Shown here: piece by piece, positions 33,622 through 44,751 of the stretch
How positions within the stretch are numbered: position 1 is the stretch's first letter
Layout: each line of letters begins with the position of its first letter
Assembly (NCBI GenBank): GCA_963556695.1
Contig: CAUWAG010000003.1
Location: 310,001 to 374,000, forward strand
Reading direction: 5' to 3'
Source of the DNA: Anthostomella pinea
Lineage: Eukaryota > Ascomycota > Sordariomycetes > Xylariales > Xylariaceae
DNA: 64,000 bases
Translations under genes and position numbers: made by a program
The notes under the pieces: model-generated
Database searches by the model: none
Seen by the model: the letters and a program-made list of their open reading frames with translations, nothing else
Told to the model about the DNA's origin: nothing

Positions 33622-35016
33622 TCATCGTACCTTTTGCTCACCAATGAGGCCACTCGCAAACGAAGCTATGGCGCCTGTGAGCTTGGCCACAACGCCTTCT
33701 TCGTCCCAGAAGTGCCCGGCCCCCGACACCTCGACGTGTTGAAACAGAGAGCCCTCCGTGCGCGAGAGCTGCGCTGTCCATTCGCGAACCTTGCGAGGCG
33801 TCAAGAAGCCATCTTGGCTCCCGTAGATGACCAGCGTAGGGTTTGTCGTGAGCTTGCCCTCGGCCGCTGCCTGCTCTGCTGCGCCTTCGTCGCCGCCGTT
33901 CCTGCTTCTGCCGCTGGACCTCCGCGACCAGCTCGCGAAGGGATTTGAGAACGACATGGTAGCTAGGCTGGTGACGAGGCCGATGGGCGGCGACACGGCC
34001 AGGTAGGCGCTTCGGAACCCTACGAGGTCCTCCACCCTGGCCAGACAGTCGTGTGTTTGCTGTCCCTCGACAGCCTCCGTCTCCTGGTCGCCACTCAGGG
34101 CTGGGACCTTTTGTTTCTGGCGTATAAGCTTCGTCCGCTGCAGTAGATCCAACACCCCATTCCGTATCCTCTCTTCTCCATCGCGAGCCCGTTCCCTCGG
34201 CCGGTCGTAGCTCTTGCGGGGGAGCGTGTCTTCCCTGCCGCCAGTACGCATGCCCAGTGACTTCCTCGGCGAGACCGGCATGGCAAAGAGGGCGTTCTGT
34301 TGCTCGGCGAGGTGTTGTGCGCGAAGGCGGATGTCGGCAGCCGTCGTTCCGACGACGGGCGTCGAAAGGTAGGACATCACGGCGTCGAAAGGCGGGAGCT
34401 TGATGGTGATCATGGCGCCGTACGAATAGCCCGCCAGCAGCATCGTCGGACCGGGCCCTGTCTGGTTGGCACGAGGAGCCGAGGCCTGAGGGGGATCGAG
34501 GTAATGCACGTAATAGGCCAAGAAAGCAGCGGCCGACATGTAGTCGGCGCGCTCAGGTCGCGAGGTCCAGGATGTACGGCCGCCCGAGGAAGATGTGCCT
34601 CTGTTGCTCGTCGACGTTCTGCGTCAGCGGATGTCTGTGCACTGGAAGGTCGACCATGGACCACGCGACAGCTACGCAGGCCGTTGGAGTTTTAGTCGTA
34701 GCAAGACGAACCTGAAATTGAAGGTGGCGACGACGAAGCTAAGTTGCAGCAGGGCGCTGGCCACAACATCGACGACGGGGTCGTCAAAGCACCCGCCAAG
34801 AGGGGCGTAGGGGTGCGCGACAACAGCGGCGTGCCTGGGCCACGGCGCGGCGGCGAGCGACACCGACGGGTCGTTCAGGCAGGCCGGGTGGTAGACGCGA
34901 CACTCGAGCTTGGTGCCGTCGTACAGGCTCGGGAGCTGCACGCTCAAGCTGGGTCTCGGAAGCATGCTGGTTGACCCGGCATGATGACAGCCAGCCTGAG
35001 CCAGGTGGTGGTGCAT
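33622..35016 (-). CDS. Alpha/beta hydrolase
   Basis: Two exons (34712-35016 and 33622-34600), split by a 111-bp intron (GTTCGT...CAACAG), encode 427 residues. The fold is that of serine alpha/beta hydrolases. The sequence has HPYAPLGGCFDDP early, the nucleophile elbow GYSYGA (Ser), the acid in VIYGSQDGFLTP and the base in VSGAGHFWDEEG. A long charged insertion (PRKSLGMRTGGREDTLPRKS and following) lies between the nucleophile and acid and is probably a lid or flexible loop. No signal peptide is seen. Members of this fungal group are usually annotated only as hydrolases, and the substrate is unknown. Confidence 0.83.
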
Positions 35017-35500
35017 CTTAAGTCTTCAGATTAGAGATTAGAGATTAGAGAAGCCAGTTGCCGAGGGCCCGAGGCTCCCCCGATTGGCCCCACCACGTCT
35101 TCAAGGGTACATACATGTAGGTAGACGCCCCAACTTCAATGTTCCAGGTCGAATCATGCAGATATTTGAGTGAAAATCCACGTTATTTTATCCTGGTCCT
35201 CTAGGCCTGTTGCGTTACATCCGAGCGAGCTGGCTTTGGTATCATGCAGAAATCATACCCCAAGAATACGTACACCATCCTCCATGCCGCCTGACAGAGA
35301 CCGGTCCTCGAGTGACCGACCCCGAAGTTTCTATGTGCGTTCACTATTGCCTTGCGCCTTTCGACGCCCAATCCCGGAAACCATGACTCGCGCCGACGCA
35401 TGGCTCCTTTACAATTGCTTTCACCTGCTGATCCTCCTCCTCCTCCTCCTCCTCCCCGTGTCAAGTCCGAGTCAGCCCCGTGTCGGTACACAGTGTCCTC
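35017..35500. other. Intergenic; (CTC)n tract
   Basis: Short spacer between two genes on -. It contains a CTC/CCT tract at about 35431-35456 and the direct repeat TTAGAGATTAGAGATTAGAGA near 35031-35050. No gene recognised. Confidence 0.55.
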
Positions 35501-38500
35501 CTAGGAGCCGGCAATACCCAAGCCTACTCGCTGTCCGAACCTGTCCGACGCCGCCTGTCTCTCTCCTCGTCCGCCATCACGTTCACGGTCTACCGTCGCT
35601 CTCATCCGTCTTCCCTCCATCAAGCCCCGCAGGCCCCGTTTCTGTAGCCCGATCACGCTGCTCAACTCCCCGCTCCAGATCTCCTTGATAGCTCCACGTT
35701 CACTGTCGCCGAGCTCGCTGCTCCACTCGCTGCCCGATGCGCTCGTCGACGCGCTGAGCTCGTCGCTACCCGCCCTGTGACCCGGTACGCTCGTATTGAT
35801 GCGGAGGCCTCTCATTCCACCCGTCGCACCGTCGAGGCCGGGCTGCGATACCGACGTGGATCGACTGCCGCCAGCCGTGCCTGCGCCTACTGTCAGAGAC
35901 GAGTCCGCCGTCATGAAGAAGTTGGGGTTCATGCTGCCGTCGATACCACGCCCACCACCCGCTGCCATGGCCGTGGCGTTGAACACGGCCGCCGCATTGC
36001 GCGAGTCCAGTAGGGCGTGGAGTCGCTCAACCACTGCCTCGAGAAGCCCATCGATCTTGTAGGGCCGTGCGATCTGCAGGAGCGAGCAGAGGATCTGTGG
36101 CGTACAGAGTGACGACGACGGTGGGGGGAGGGACGACGTGTAGAGGAAGTGGAGGAGCGCCTGGATCGTGAGATATGTGTGCGGCAGATACAAGCACCGC
36201 GGCCGCGTGTTGGGCGGTAGGGATGCCGGCGTCGGTGCCGCGTTGATCATGCTCGCATCCGTCGAGCCACTGCTGCCCGACACCGACGTGCCCGCCGTGC
36301 TGGGTGGCTTCATGGACCCGGCCGACGACGCGTTGCCGAGCGTCGAGGCCATCGACAGGCTGCTGCTGTCGCCCGTGTTCCGGTTGGACTGCGTGATGGT
36401 CATGGTCGACATGCGCGCGCCCGCCTGGCTGGACATGCCCGTTCTTAACGTTGCCGAATCGCTGCCGTCTTGCGTGGCCGCCCCCTCGCGCAACAACTGC
36501 ACGAAGTAAGGTCCCCACCGCCGCCCGACAATCCTCGAGTTGATGGGTATCCGCTCCCCACCGATGCACAGGATGTCCATGTCTGCGAGCTCACGAAGCG
36601 CCAAAGCCTTCTCGCCCAGCTCCTCGGCCGCGCGCGAGTGATACCGGCCTCCAGCCGTCCAGCCGGCCTTCCGCGCCAAGCTTAGACCGGGCGCCGTGAA
36701 AGGGCTGCTGGCTGACACGAGGCCCGCCATGGGTGTGGTCTTGCGGGGGTTGTCGTAGAAGCCAAACGCCTCCAGCTCGACCATGCACACATTGGAGAAG
36801 TTGATTCGCCGGTGATTGTAGTCGTCGACAAGGCTCCTCTTCCGGTTGCCCAGGATCACAAACGTGTTCCTCCTGTTCCACAGAATCCCTCGGTTCCAGC
36901 TGCCCTGACTAAAGACGCTCCCGCCCGCGTCGATTCGCGACCATGTCAGACTCCTCAGGTCCAGTGCCCAAAGCGCATACTCCTGCTTGGAGCTCGTGAG
37001 ATACGTGCCGCTGACCACAAAGTATGTGTCTATGACACCACCGTTGGGAAAGCGCAGCCCGGGCGGCGAGAAGCTTCCTGACATGGGCTTTTCCGCCAAG
37101 GACCCGTCCGACCCCCGTACCTGCAGCTCCAGCTTCACGTCCAGGAAGTTGTAGTTGGAATAAATGAGCATGGACGAGCCCGGCTCCTTGGCCTCCTGGC
37201 TAATTCCCCCCTCCTGGCGTGAGTTGCTGGTATGGGCCTTGCCAATTCTGGCCGTGACAGACGGCGGAAGAGAGGCCACGACACTACGATACGCGCCGCA
37301 GGACTTTTCAAGTGGCTGTGTCGAGGTCCATTTCAGGCTGCGGAGGTTGAAAACGCTAATCTGTTCAATGTAGTGATTCGCGCCGTCTTGCCCGCCAACC
37401 ACGATCATCTCGGCCCCCCCTGCACCGTCGATATTGATACCGATTCTCCCCTCGTTGGGGTTCCCGCTGGACGGATTGTGCTGAAGCGCCGACAGCGGGG
37501 CCTTGTGGGATGAGAACGTCGCAGAGGAGGGTAATATACAGGCGCAATGGGCATACCGGCCTTGGGGCGCATCTTGCGAAGGGATATAGGTCCACTTCTT
37601 GGTTGGGACATCATAGATGTAGATATCCGACATGACGGTCACTTCAGGCTGCTGATCCTGCGATGCCGAGGTGGGCTGGCTCGTTGTCGGTGACATGCCT
37701 CCGTAGCAGACCAGCTTCGTGTCTCCCAGCGCACACATCGAATGGAAGTACCGGGGTGGGGGCACATCGCCGGTGGTTTCGAGCTTGGTCCAATGTCTCC
37801 TGATCAGGTCCAGCTCGTACAAGTCTGAAGTAAGCGGCGCGGGTCGACTCCGCGAGAGTATCCTTCCACCAAAGACGTATAACTTATCCCCCACTATCGT
37901 AGTCGTTGCTCCGACGAGGGGGTGAGGCTCCCGGCCCGTGGTGCGATGTACATTGCACATCAGCCCGGACAGGTGGGCCGAGGATCCCGAAGTCGAGGGC
38001 GTGCCGACGGCCGTGCCCACGGGCGGCGCTCGGCTCCAGGACGCGACGGGCGGCGAAGGACCTGCCGAGAGTGGCCCATTACTCCGAGGAGTCAGGCTGT
38101 CCTTCTGGCCTTCTCCGCCGTCATTTCTCGAATAGCTTGCCGCGCTGCTCTGACGGCCGCTCATATCTTGTAGACCTCCATTATACATCTGTGCTCCGGC
38201 CAAGGAAGCGTTGGAGTCCATCGTGTTGGACCGGCTGTTGTTCCGGCTGTTGTTCCGGCTGTTGGACCGGCTGTTGGACCGGCTCTCCATGGGCGCTGCT
38301 TCTTCGATATCGCTGTCCACGATGTCTTGGAGATAACTCTCGGCGTTGGTAGCTGACGGTTGAGGTGTGACGGGGCTCGTAACAGCGGGCGGCGCAGGCA
38401 GGGGTTTCTCGAGGCTGTTCTGCAGACTCAGGCCCCGGGCATGTTGTAACGGCGAATGGTGTCTCGGTGGGAAGGGTGTCGAGTTGGGGTTGAAGGCTTT

Positions 38501-38728
38501 CAGAGCTAGCCTCGAAGGTGCTCTTCCAATCTTAAAAGAGTCTTCACGGGTCGGGATGGCTTTCCTGATGCCTCGATAGACGTCGGACAGGATCTCAGAA
38601 GGGGACTTGGACGAGGTTGGAGGTCGATCTTCTTCGAATGTGCTGACTTGGTTGACGTGGAAGCTGTCGGCTGCCTGCCAGCTATCTCGACGGGCTGCTT
38701 GGCCCGAGGTCAGCTCAGATCCCGACAT
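35501..38728 (-). CDS. Kelch-repeat/BTB protein, Ral2-like
   Basis: One uninterrupted frame. The start is placed at MSGSELTSGQAARRDSW; an ATG 26 codons further upstream (38806) is also open. Residues about 266-640 carry Kelch repeats with the GG-Y-W pattern (KLYVFGGRIL, DLYELDLIRRHWTKLE, DIYIYDVPTKKWTYIP, EMIVVGGQDGANHYIEQI). Residues about 715-906 form a BTB-like region (DILCIGGERIPINSRIVGRR, TIQALLHFLYTSSLPPPSS). The family includes S. pombe Ral2, which works with Ras1 in morphology and mating; a Ras-pathway scaffold role is an inference. The N-terminal 250 residues and the tail are Ser/Asn-rich and disordered, including a run of Ser-Asn-Arg repeats coded by a minisatellite. Confidence 0.8.
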   Translation of the reverse strand: MSGSELTSGQAARRDSWQAADSFHVNQVSTFEEDRPPTSSKSPSEILSDVYRGIRKAIPTREDSFKIGRAPSRLALKAFNPNSTPFPPRHHSPLQHARGLSLQNSLEKPLPAPPAVTSPVTPQPSATNAESYLQDIVDSDIEEAAPMESRSNSRSNSRNNSRNNSRSNTMDSNASLAGAQMYNGGLQDMSGRQSSAASYSRNDGGEGQKDSLTPRSNGPLSAGPSPPVASWSRAPPVGTAVGTPSTSGSSAHLSGLMCNVHRTTGREPHPLVGATTTIVGDKLYVFGGRILSRSRPAPLTSDLYELDLIRRHWTKLETTGDVPPPRYFHSMCALGDTKLVCYGGMSPTTSQPTSASQDQQPEVTVMSDIYIYDVPTKKWTYIPSQDAPQGRYAHCACILPSSATFSSHKAPLSALQHNPSSGNPNEGRIGINIDGAGGAEMIVVGGQDGANHYIEQISVFNLRSLKWTSTQPLEKSCGAYRSVVASLPPSVTARIGKAHTSNSRQEGGISQEAKEPGSSMLIYSNYNFLDVKLELQVRGSDGSLAEKPMSGSFSPPGLRFPNGGVIDTYFVVSGTYLTSSKQEYALWALDLRSLTWSRIDAGGSVFSQGSWNRGILWNRRNTFVILGNRKRSLVDDYNHRRINFSNVCMVELEAFGFYDNPRKTTPMAGLVSASSPFTAPGLSLARKAGWTAGGRYHSRAAEELGEKALALRELADMDILCIGGERIPINSRIVGRRWGPYFVQLLREGAATQDGSDSATLRTGMSSQAGARMSTMTITQSNRNTGDSSSLSMASTLGNASSAGSMKPPSTAGTSVSGSSGSTDASMINAAPTPASLPPNTRPRCLYLPHTYLTIQALLHFLYTSSLPPPSSSLCTPQILCSLLQIARPYKIDGLLEAVVERLHALLDSRNAAAVFNATAMAAGGGRGIDGSMNPNFFMTADSSLTVGAGTAGGSRSTSVSQPGLDGATGGMRGLRINTSVPGHRAGSDELSASTSASGSEWSSELGDSERGAIKEIWSGELSSVIGLQKRGLRGLMEGRRMRATVDRERDGGRGERQAASDRFGQRVGLGIAGS
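38218..38292 (-). repeat. Coding minisatellite (SRxN repeats)
   Basis: About five copies of a 15-bp unit (CCGGCTGTTGTTCCG-like) lie inside the Kelch/BTB gene. They encode repeated SRSNS and RNNS words in its disordered N-terminal region. Confidence 0.75.
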
Positions 38729-38806
38729 GTTGGTCCTCCCCTCTTCCTCGCTCGCGCTCTTTGACGGCTGCTCGTGGCGGCAGCGACGTTGGGGCCAAGG
38801 GGGCAA

Positions 38807-41171
38807 GTGTGCGAGAGGGCCGGGACGGATGAGGCAGGACGGGGTGGCAGACAGCTGGGCGAGTAGGGCAGGAGAAGAGTCTCAGACTCAGACCCGGGTG
38901 CAGCTTTGCAGACGGCATATGGTGGTCGGGAACGTGGATGTTTCCCGTGGCCTCGTGGAGTCGTGATGAAACAAAAGACGCGATGGGTCCCAGATGGCAG
39001 GCGGCTCAACGGTCAGGAGGGGGTACAACGAGTAACGAGACAGGGGGCGGACAGGCGGCCAGGTCGCCGAGGATTGGAACTTGAAAGAGGAAGAGGAGAT
39101 GAACGCTACCAACGGAACGGTGACATACCTGGGGTTAACCCTGTGAAGTAGGCACGTTGGCGGGTTGATATTAGATAACGGTACTGTGAACAGCACGAGC
39201 ACCTCCAGAGTAGGGGAGAGGCGAATTAAGCGATGGCCCCAGGAGAAGGTCGCAGCGGGCAATCTTAATAATTCTGGTGCTGACGATGGGGGCACTGGGG
39301 GATGCGTCTTCCCTGTCGTTCTCCGTTCTCTGGGACTGTGCGTTCCTCTTTCTCGTCAGCCTTGGAGCTGGCGGTGGCCTGTGTCTCTTTGTTCCAACTT
39401 CTCGCGGTCCCCTGAGCTGACGGGAGGCTGCTCGTCGCACGTGAGCCGCTGGCGCCGGTGCTTGTTCGGGTGCTGGTGCTGACTGATCTCGAGCTCGTCT
39501 GCTTCCTCCCTCGGGGGCCAGTCAACCAGTTTGGAATGGAATAATACTAGTAGTGATATCAATCTGAACCAGACTGGACCGCCTGGTTACCCTGGGTGTG
39601 GGGAGGGCCGAGTCGAGGGTCGTGGGTAAAACGGCTTTCCAAATTCCATGGGCCACCGGCCATGTGTCACAGCGGCGCTTGACCTCATCTGGGATCGGGC
39701 ATCTTTGCTTACTACCTTTCGTATGTACCGATGCGCTAGACCATACTGTTTAATCGCATGGCACATGGTTGCGCCCACCGACCCCGCCATGTCTTCTCCT
39801 TTTCCGAGTTCGTTCTCCTTTTCTCCATCAAGCTGTCCACCTCCCTATTGCTCAACTACCATCCACATAATTCACCACTACCTACATCCCATCCTCCTGA
39901 CGGCTCAATCCAACACGAGATAACCCAGCTCGCTTTGTTCTCCGGATGTGCAAGTAAGCGAAACCGAACCCTTAAGAAACCTGTGTGAATGGGGGCGTGC
40001 AGACATGGTGTCAGAAAGGGGACGATGTGGGATTTGCTATAAATATCTAAGGGTTACACGATTCCCTGGTGTTTCGTTTCGGCTCTTCCACTTGGCCTGC
40101 CCTACATACACGTTACAAGCGCCCGTAGATGCGTGACACGGGTGCGGCACCGTTTCAGCAACTTGGGGGAGCCACGTTTCCTGCAGGGTTGACATACCTC
40201 ATACTACGGCATACTGCGTTCATGTCGTCTACTAAGGTAGGTATCAAGTAGGCACTGTACCTCAACTTGAATGCAAGATATGGGCAACGGTTTACCTCTT
40301 CCGCCCCTTGTGCCTCGACGACCCGGGCAAGTCTCCATCATTACAAAATACACAGTCGGCATAGAATACCGAAAGGGGCATTAAGAATGACGGAGATTAC
40401 TGGCTGCTGAGATTGCATCTGATACTAATACCGTAGGCCCCCGACGTATATGTCAGCCCGTGCTAAGGCCCCGGCTCTCTCGCTCTTCTAGAACATCTGA
40501 CGATCGATCTCGACAGGGTCAACAGCAGACCTCAGTGCAGCCTGCAAGATATCATTGCGAACCAGCTGCAGCCTGCCAGCATATGTGGCCATGAGATATG
40601 TCGCGAATCCAGTCGAATTGCCAGTTATTCATCTGTGTGTGTTTTACTCGGGAGGCAAATCATCCCGGCAGTCCTGTACACGGTATACCATGGCCTCTCT
40701 GCCCCATGGGCGCTTACTTGAGACTGGCTCCAATTTCCACTGCATACCTATAAGGTAGGTACGTAGGTAGGTAGTGATGATTATACAGCACCAATGGTTT
40801 CACCTGCATATCCGCTTGGTATATACGGCCGAGCCGGACGGAGGCAAGCTCATCAAAGACGACAACTCAGTATGGCGCATTTTGCCTATGCAGGACAACA
40901 TGTTCCCTTATGTGTGGACTTGTTCTGATTTGGTAGTTTTTTTGTTTGTTTTTCGGGGCTATCTATTTTGGGCTGCGAGTCTGGGTTGGTCTGAAAGCTC
41001 CACGAACCAGTATCCTATGGGACTACCCAATACTCTCGCAGGCGACAATCGAGCAATTGTTCTCGGGCATCGCAGGTAGTCCACTCTTCCGTACTGACGG
41101 CACATGGCTGGTTGTTCCCTCTGGACCCTGGCAGCCTGGACCCTCGCCTCTGCTCATCTGACGTCTTCCGT
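38807..41171. other. Intergenic, no gene recognised
   Basis: About 2.4 kb between two genes on -. Many overlapping short frames occur (the longest is 135 codons, at 38888-39295), all low-complexity Ser/Pro/Arg translations without motifs. The region probably holds the promoter and long 5' leader of the Kelch/BTB gene, with CT-rich sequence just upstream of it. A GTAGGTA-type run lies near 40755-40772. Confidence 0.5.
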
Positions 41172-41916
41172 CTATGAGACGGTGGCCTTCTCCTTGGGCA
41201 GCGGGGTGAATCTGAGGTAGGGCTTGACGGCACGGAATTCGGGGAATAGCTCCTTGGCCTGGTCGTTCTTGATGCTGGGGTGGACAATGACATCGTCGCC
41301 CGGAACCCAGTTGATCGGTGTGGTGACCTTGTGCTTGTCTCCCGTCTGCAGGGAGTCGACGATGCGAAGGACCTCGGCCGAGTTTCGGCCGGTCGAGGCC
41401 GGGTAGGACAGGATGGTGCGGATGGTCTTCTTGGGGTCTATGACGAAGACGGAGCGGATGGTGAAGGCGATGCCCTTCTCGTCGACGTTGGTGGTGTCCT
41501 GGTAGTCGATCATGTCGTATTGGTAAGCGACCTTGCGCTCCTTGTCGGCGATGATGGGGAAGGCGACCTTGCCGCCGGTGACCTCGCCGATGTCCTTGAT
41601 CCAGCCCTCGTGGCTGCCGACGGTGTTGGCCGACAGGCCGATCAGCTTGACGCCCCGCTTGGAGAACTCGGGCTCGAGCTTGGCGAAGGCGCCGAGCTCG
41701 GTGGTGCAGACCGGGGTGTAGTCTTCGGGGTGGGAGAAGAGGACCACCCACTTGTCGCCGATGAAGTCGTGGAAGTCGATGGGACCCGTCGTGGTCTCGG
41801 CCTTGAAGTTGGGGGCGGTAGAGCCCAGGCGAAGACTACATGGCAGCGGTTAGCCGGTCTGCGCAGGCCATATTAAAAGGGTATCGCACTTACGGGGTAG
41901 GACGGTCGTCAGCCAT
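41172..41916 (-). CDS. PRX1: 1-Cys peroxiredoxin (Prx6/PRX1 class)
   Basis: Exon 41894-41916 (MADDRPTP) and exon 41172-41835 are joined over a 58-bp intron and give 228 residues, the normal size. The peroxidatic Cys51 lies in HPEDYTPVCTTELG, and it is the only cysteine, which defines the 1-Cys type. Further family marks are LIGLSANTVGSHEGWIKDI, the conserved Arg in FTIRSVFVIDP and the C-terminal INWVPGDDVIVHPSI dimer region. The enzyme reduces hydrogen peroxide and organic or lipid peroxides. Yeast Prx1 is mitochondrial, but this protein shows no clear presequence, so a cytosolic place is likely. It stands alone between long spacers. Confidence 0.92.
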
Positions 41917-43585
41917 TGTGGATGGGGATATGTGAGGTATGTGAGAAGAGGTATCTAAGAGTGGTGTACGGCACAGATAAGACGGGGTATCACTGGTGAG
42001 GGTTGGTAAAAACAGCAGGGAGTCGAGGTGAGGGGTGTCTGCAGCTATTTATTATTTATCGTGGTCCGATGGCGCCATGACCGAGGGGGATTATAAATAC
42101 GGGCTACATACGTACATGCAAACATGCATATGCCACACGTGCAACAAGGGTCCCTTTAAACGTTGACGGTTCTCGTGTTTCCTTTTGGGCAAGAGGCGTT
42201 GATGGCGCAATCACCACATCCCCATCGGTTCTCTGTGCCCAGGTGGTCTCTGAGAGGCAGAGGCAGAAGAGGGAAGGGCCAAGGCTGAGAGCTGTATGGC
42301 TGTGCCCCGCGATGCCTACCGTGTCGCGTTACCCCGCACTGATCCCCATTCGTGACGGTGCGCCAATTGCGTGCTGCGCCCTGCCTCTGATTGGCTCTGG
42401 TCTTTCATTCTATTGCATTATGTCATTCCAGCCCTCTTATTGTATCATCCCGACTGCCTGCTATTGACCAGACTCATAACCCAGCTACCGGCTATCGGTG
42501 AGCGTCTCACCTCTATGTAGGTTCCTACATATGTAGCTGTGATGTGCGGCAGGATTACCATATTTACAACATGAAGTTAGTCCCAGCACGATGGCACAAC
42601 TTTGGACCATCTGTACCGAGTATACTCCTGCAGATAGAAAGGGGGGTGACCGGGTATCGGCCGCTCTGCCCCTGATCGCGGCTACCGGTCGCGAAAGTAT
42701 TCACACCACCAACTTTGTCTGGCCTCGTATACCTAGGTATCTAATAACTAGCAAGTGCTGGGGCATGATTTTGATCATAGGAATATTTCTGAGAAGAAAT
42801 GGCGGGAAAGAGGCATACTATTTCACCAGACTAGGAACCGTTTTATCCTTTGCTATGGGCGGATGGTGATTTATGTGCCTCTGGCCTAGTTTCAAGACAC
42901 GGCGACTTAAGAGTTCCTCCTTTCGGCACATAGGAGGTATATATGCAACACGGTCTACGAGCCTGTCGTCAGACAATGCCGTAGCTATTCTTGACTAGGT
43001 CTTCATGTTCAAGACCCAGGAAACACACATACGCATATTCCTTCTCCAAGTATAAAGACACACGGTCAAAGGGCCTTCAAAATGCGTCCTACTACGCCGT
43101 GCTGGTTTGCTGGATCACACCTAATAGCACCCATAGCAGCAACTGAAACCCCCTTGCCTCCCACAGAGCTTATAGTTGACGGAGCAAAGCTGCAGCTCTA
43201 TCAAGACACTCTGCTGTCGTATTGCCATCCACCAACACACTAGTCTCACTCCTCGTCTCTGTGGGACAGCGCGACGACGAAGACAACTGCGCAGGAACGA
43301 GAGTCAAGAGCATCCCATGATGAGAGACCGGGACCCTTAGCTGTGACAAAGGAACTACAACACCTTTTCCGGAGCCGGCGACTTTTATGCAGAAACCCAA
43401 ACAAACGCCAAACGGAAGCGTGGCCAACGAACTTGACCGACGTCACTTTTCCGGAACCTATGCCGCTGCTGACTCTCGTGAGATCGATTCCCTCCCGCCC
43501 AACAAGCAGCAGCAGCACAACTTGGCAACCATATCGTCCCATCTCTTGTACCGTTGCCGTCAGCCAGCCCGCGCCGAGTGCCATG
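41917..43585. other. Intergenic, no gene recognised
   Basis: The first part is the upstream region of the peroxiredoxin gene. The rest contains only short overlapping frames without motifs. Confidence 0.5.
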
Positions 43586-44064
43586 CTAGCTCGCGTGCTC
43601 CTGGGTACAGTCGTCGCAGAGTCCCCCGGCATCAGACTCCTCCTCTCGGACGAGGTCCTTCTGCTCGCAGTCGCCCGTCGTCTCGAAGGCATCGCAGTCG
43701 ACGACCTTGACCTCGTCGCTGGTGTACCAGGCGCCACATTCGTCGCAGTACCATTTCAGCAGCATGTACTGGCACATGTCTTCTCGGGGGCACTGGACGT
43801 TCTGGCGCCGGGTGCTGCGGCTTTGTCATCCGGCAAAAATGGATAATTAGCAAGATTGCTCCCCCAAATGCGGCGAGAGAGGGAGGGGGTCGGCCAAGGC
43901 CATCCCTTCCAATTACTCACCAGAGCCTCGAGATTCTGACTTTGTTCATCGTTACAGAAGTCAAGGTAGCTGGAGGGCAGATCGGCCTCGAACGGCAGGG
44001 CACGAACCTCAAGATGGACGGACAACAGGTGGGCAGAGGGAGGCCTTGGAGGTTGATACTTCAT
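43586..44064 (-). CDS. Small Cys-rich protein, unknown function
   Basis: Two exons (43921-44064 and 43586-43801) keep one frame across an intron with GTGAGT and GCGCCAG ends and give 119 residues. The first exon encodes MKYQPPRPPSAHLLSVHLEV and SYLDFCNDEQSQNLEAL. The second is Cys-rich: VQCPREDMCQYMLLKWYCDE, CGAWYTSDEVKVVDC, TTGDCEQKD and GGLCDDCTQEHAS. The paired CxxC spacing suggests zinc binding or disulfides, but no named domain is recognised. There is no signal peptide in this model. The upstream frame stays open to 44280, so a longer N-terminus is possible. Confidence 0.55.
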
Positions 44065-44751
44065 CCCATTGACTTGGTGACTTGCATACGACGACTTGCC
44101 ACGTGTGCGAGTGAGACCAGTCAGTCTTGAACGACTGACACATATTTGCGATGCTAGTGACGAGCGAAACGTAAGAGTATCATGAGGTAATAGAGGTTCA
44201 TCAAGGGGTCGCATAGATGGCGACATGAGCCGACGTTGGCGAGTCCAAGCTGATTGGGCCATTGATCGGGACAGCCGCACGGTAATTTGGCGGGGAGGCC
44301 AATGGCTGTCTCACTGGACACATCAAGTGGTTGGACACATCAAGTGGTGTGTTGTGTGTAGCTAGGGGGCAATGAGTCTGTCCAACAAGCGAACCAACGG
44401 CTACCACACGCGTCGAAACCGGTAAACCGGAACCGCTTGGTACCAGGTACGCGCGGACGAACACTCTTCTTTTGGTCAGGCACATGGACCGAGGCATGGA
44501 AGAAACAATGAAACCAGTTTCCGACATTTATCTGCGATGTGCTTCGCTTGGTATCTTAATCATGATGGCTGCGCAACTACATATTGGTGCGCTTAGCGAG
44601 ACCCCCCCGGGCCTTGTCGTAGGTGACAGTGAGCACCTCATCTTTCCGGGTGGCTGGCGATGTGAGAAATATATGGTACCATGTCCTCTGTCAAATTTGG
44701 GTTTTGCTGCGAGACGTGTTAGCAGGAGTATAGATTTGTAGTTCATCGGGG
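44065..44751. other. Intergenic; tandem 17-bp duplication
   Basis: No gene recognised. TGGACACATCAAGTGGT occurs twice in tandem at about 44314-44348. The region separates the small Cys-rich gene from the 3' end of NMT. Confidence 0.5.

Noticed and set aside
41280..41876. 198-codon + strand frame rich in Val/Asp/Gly
   Set aside because: Antisense shadow of the peroxiredoxin gene.
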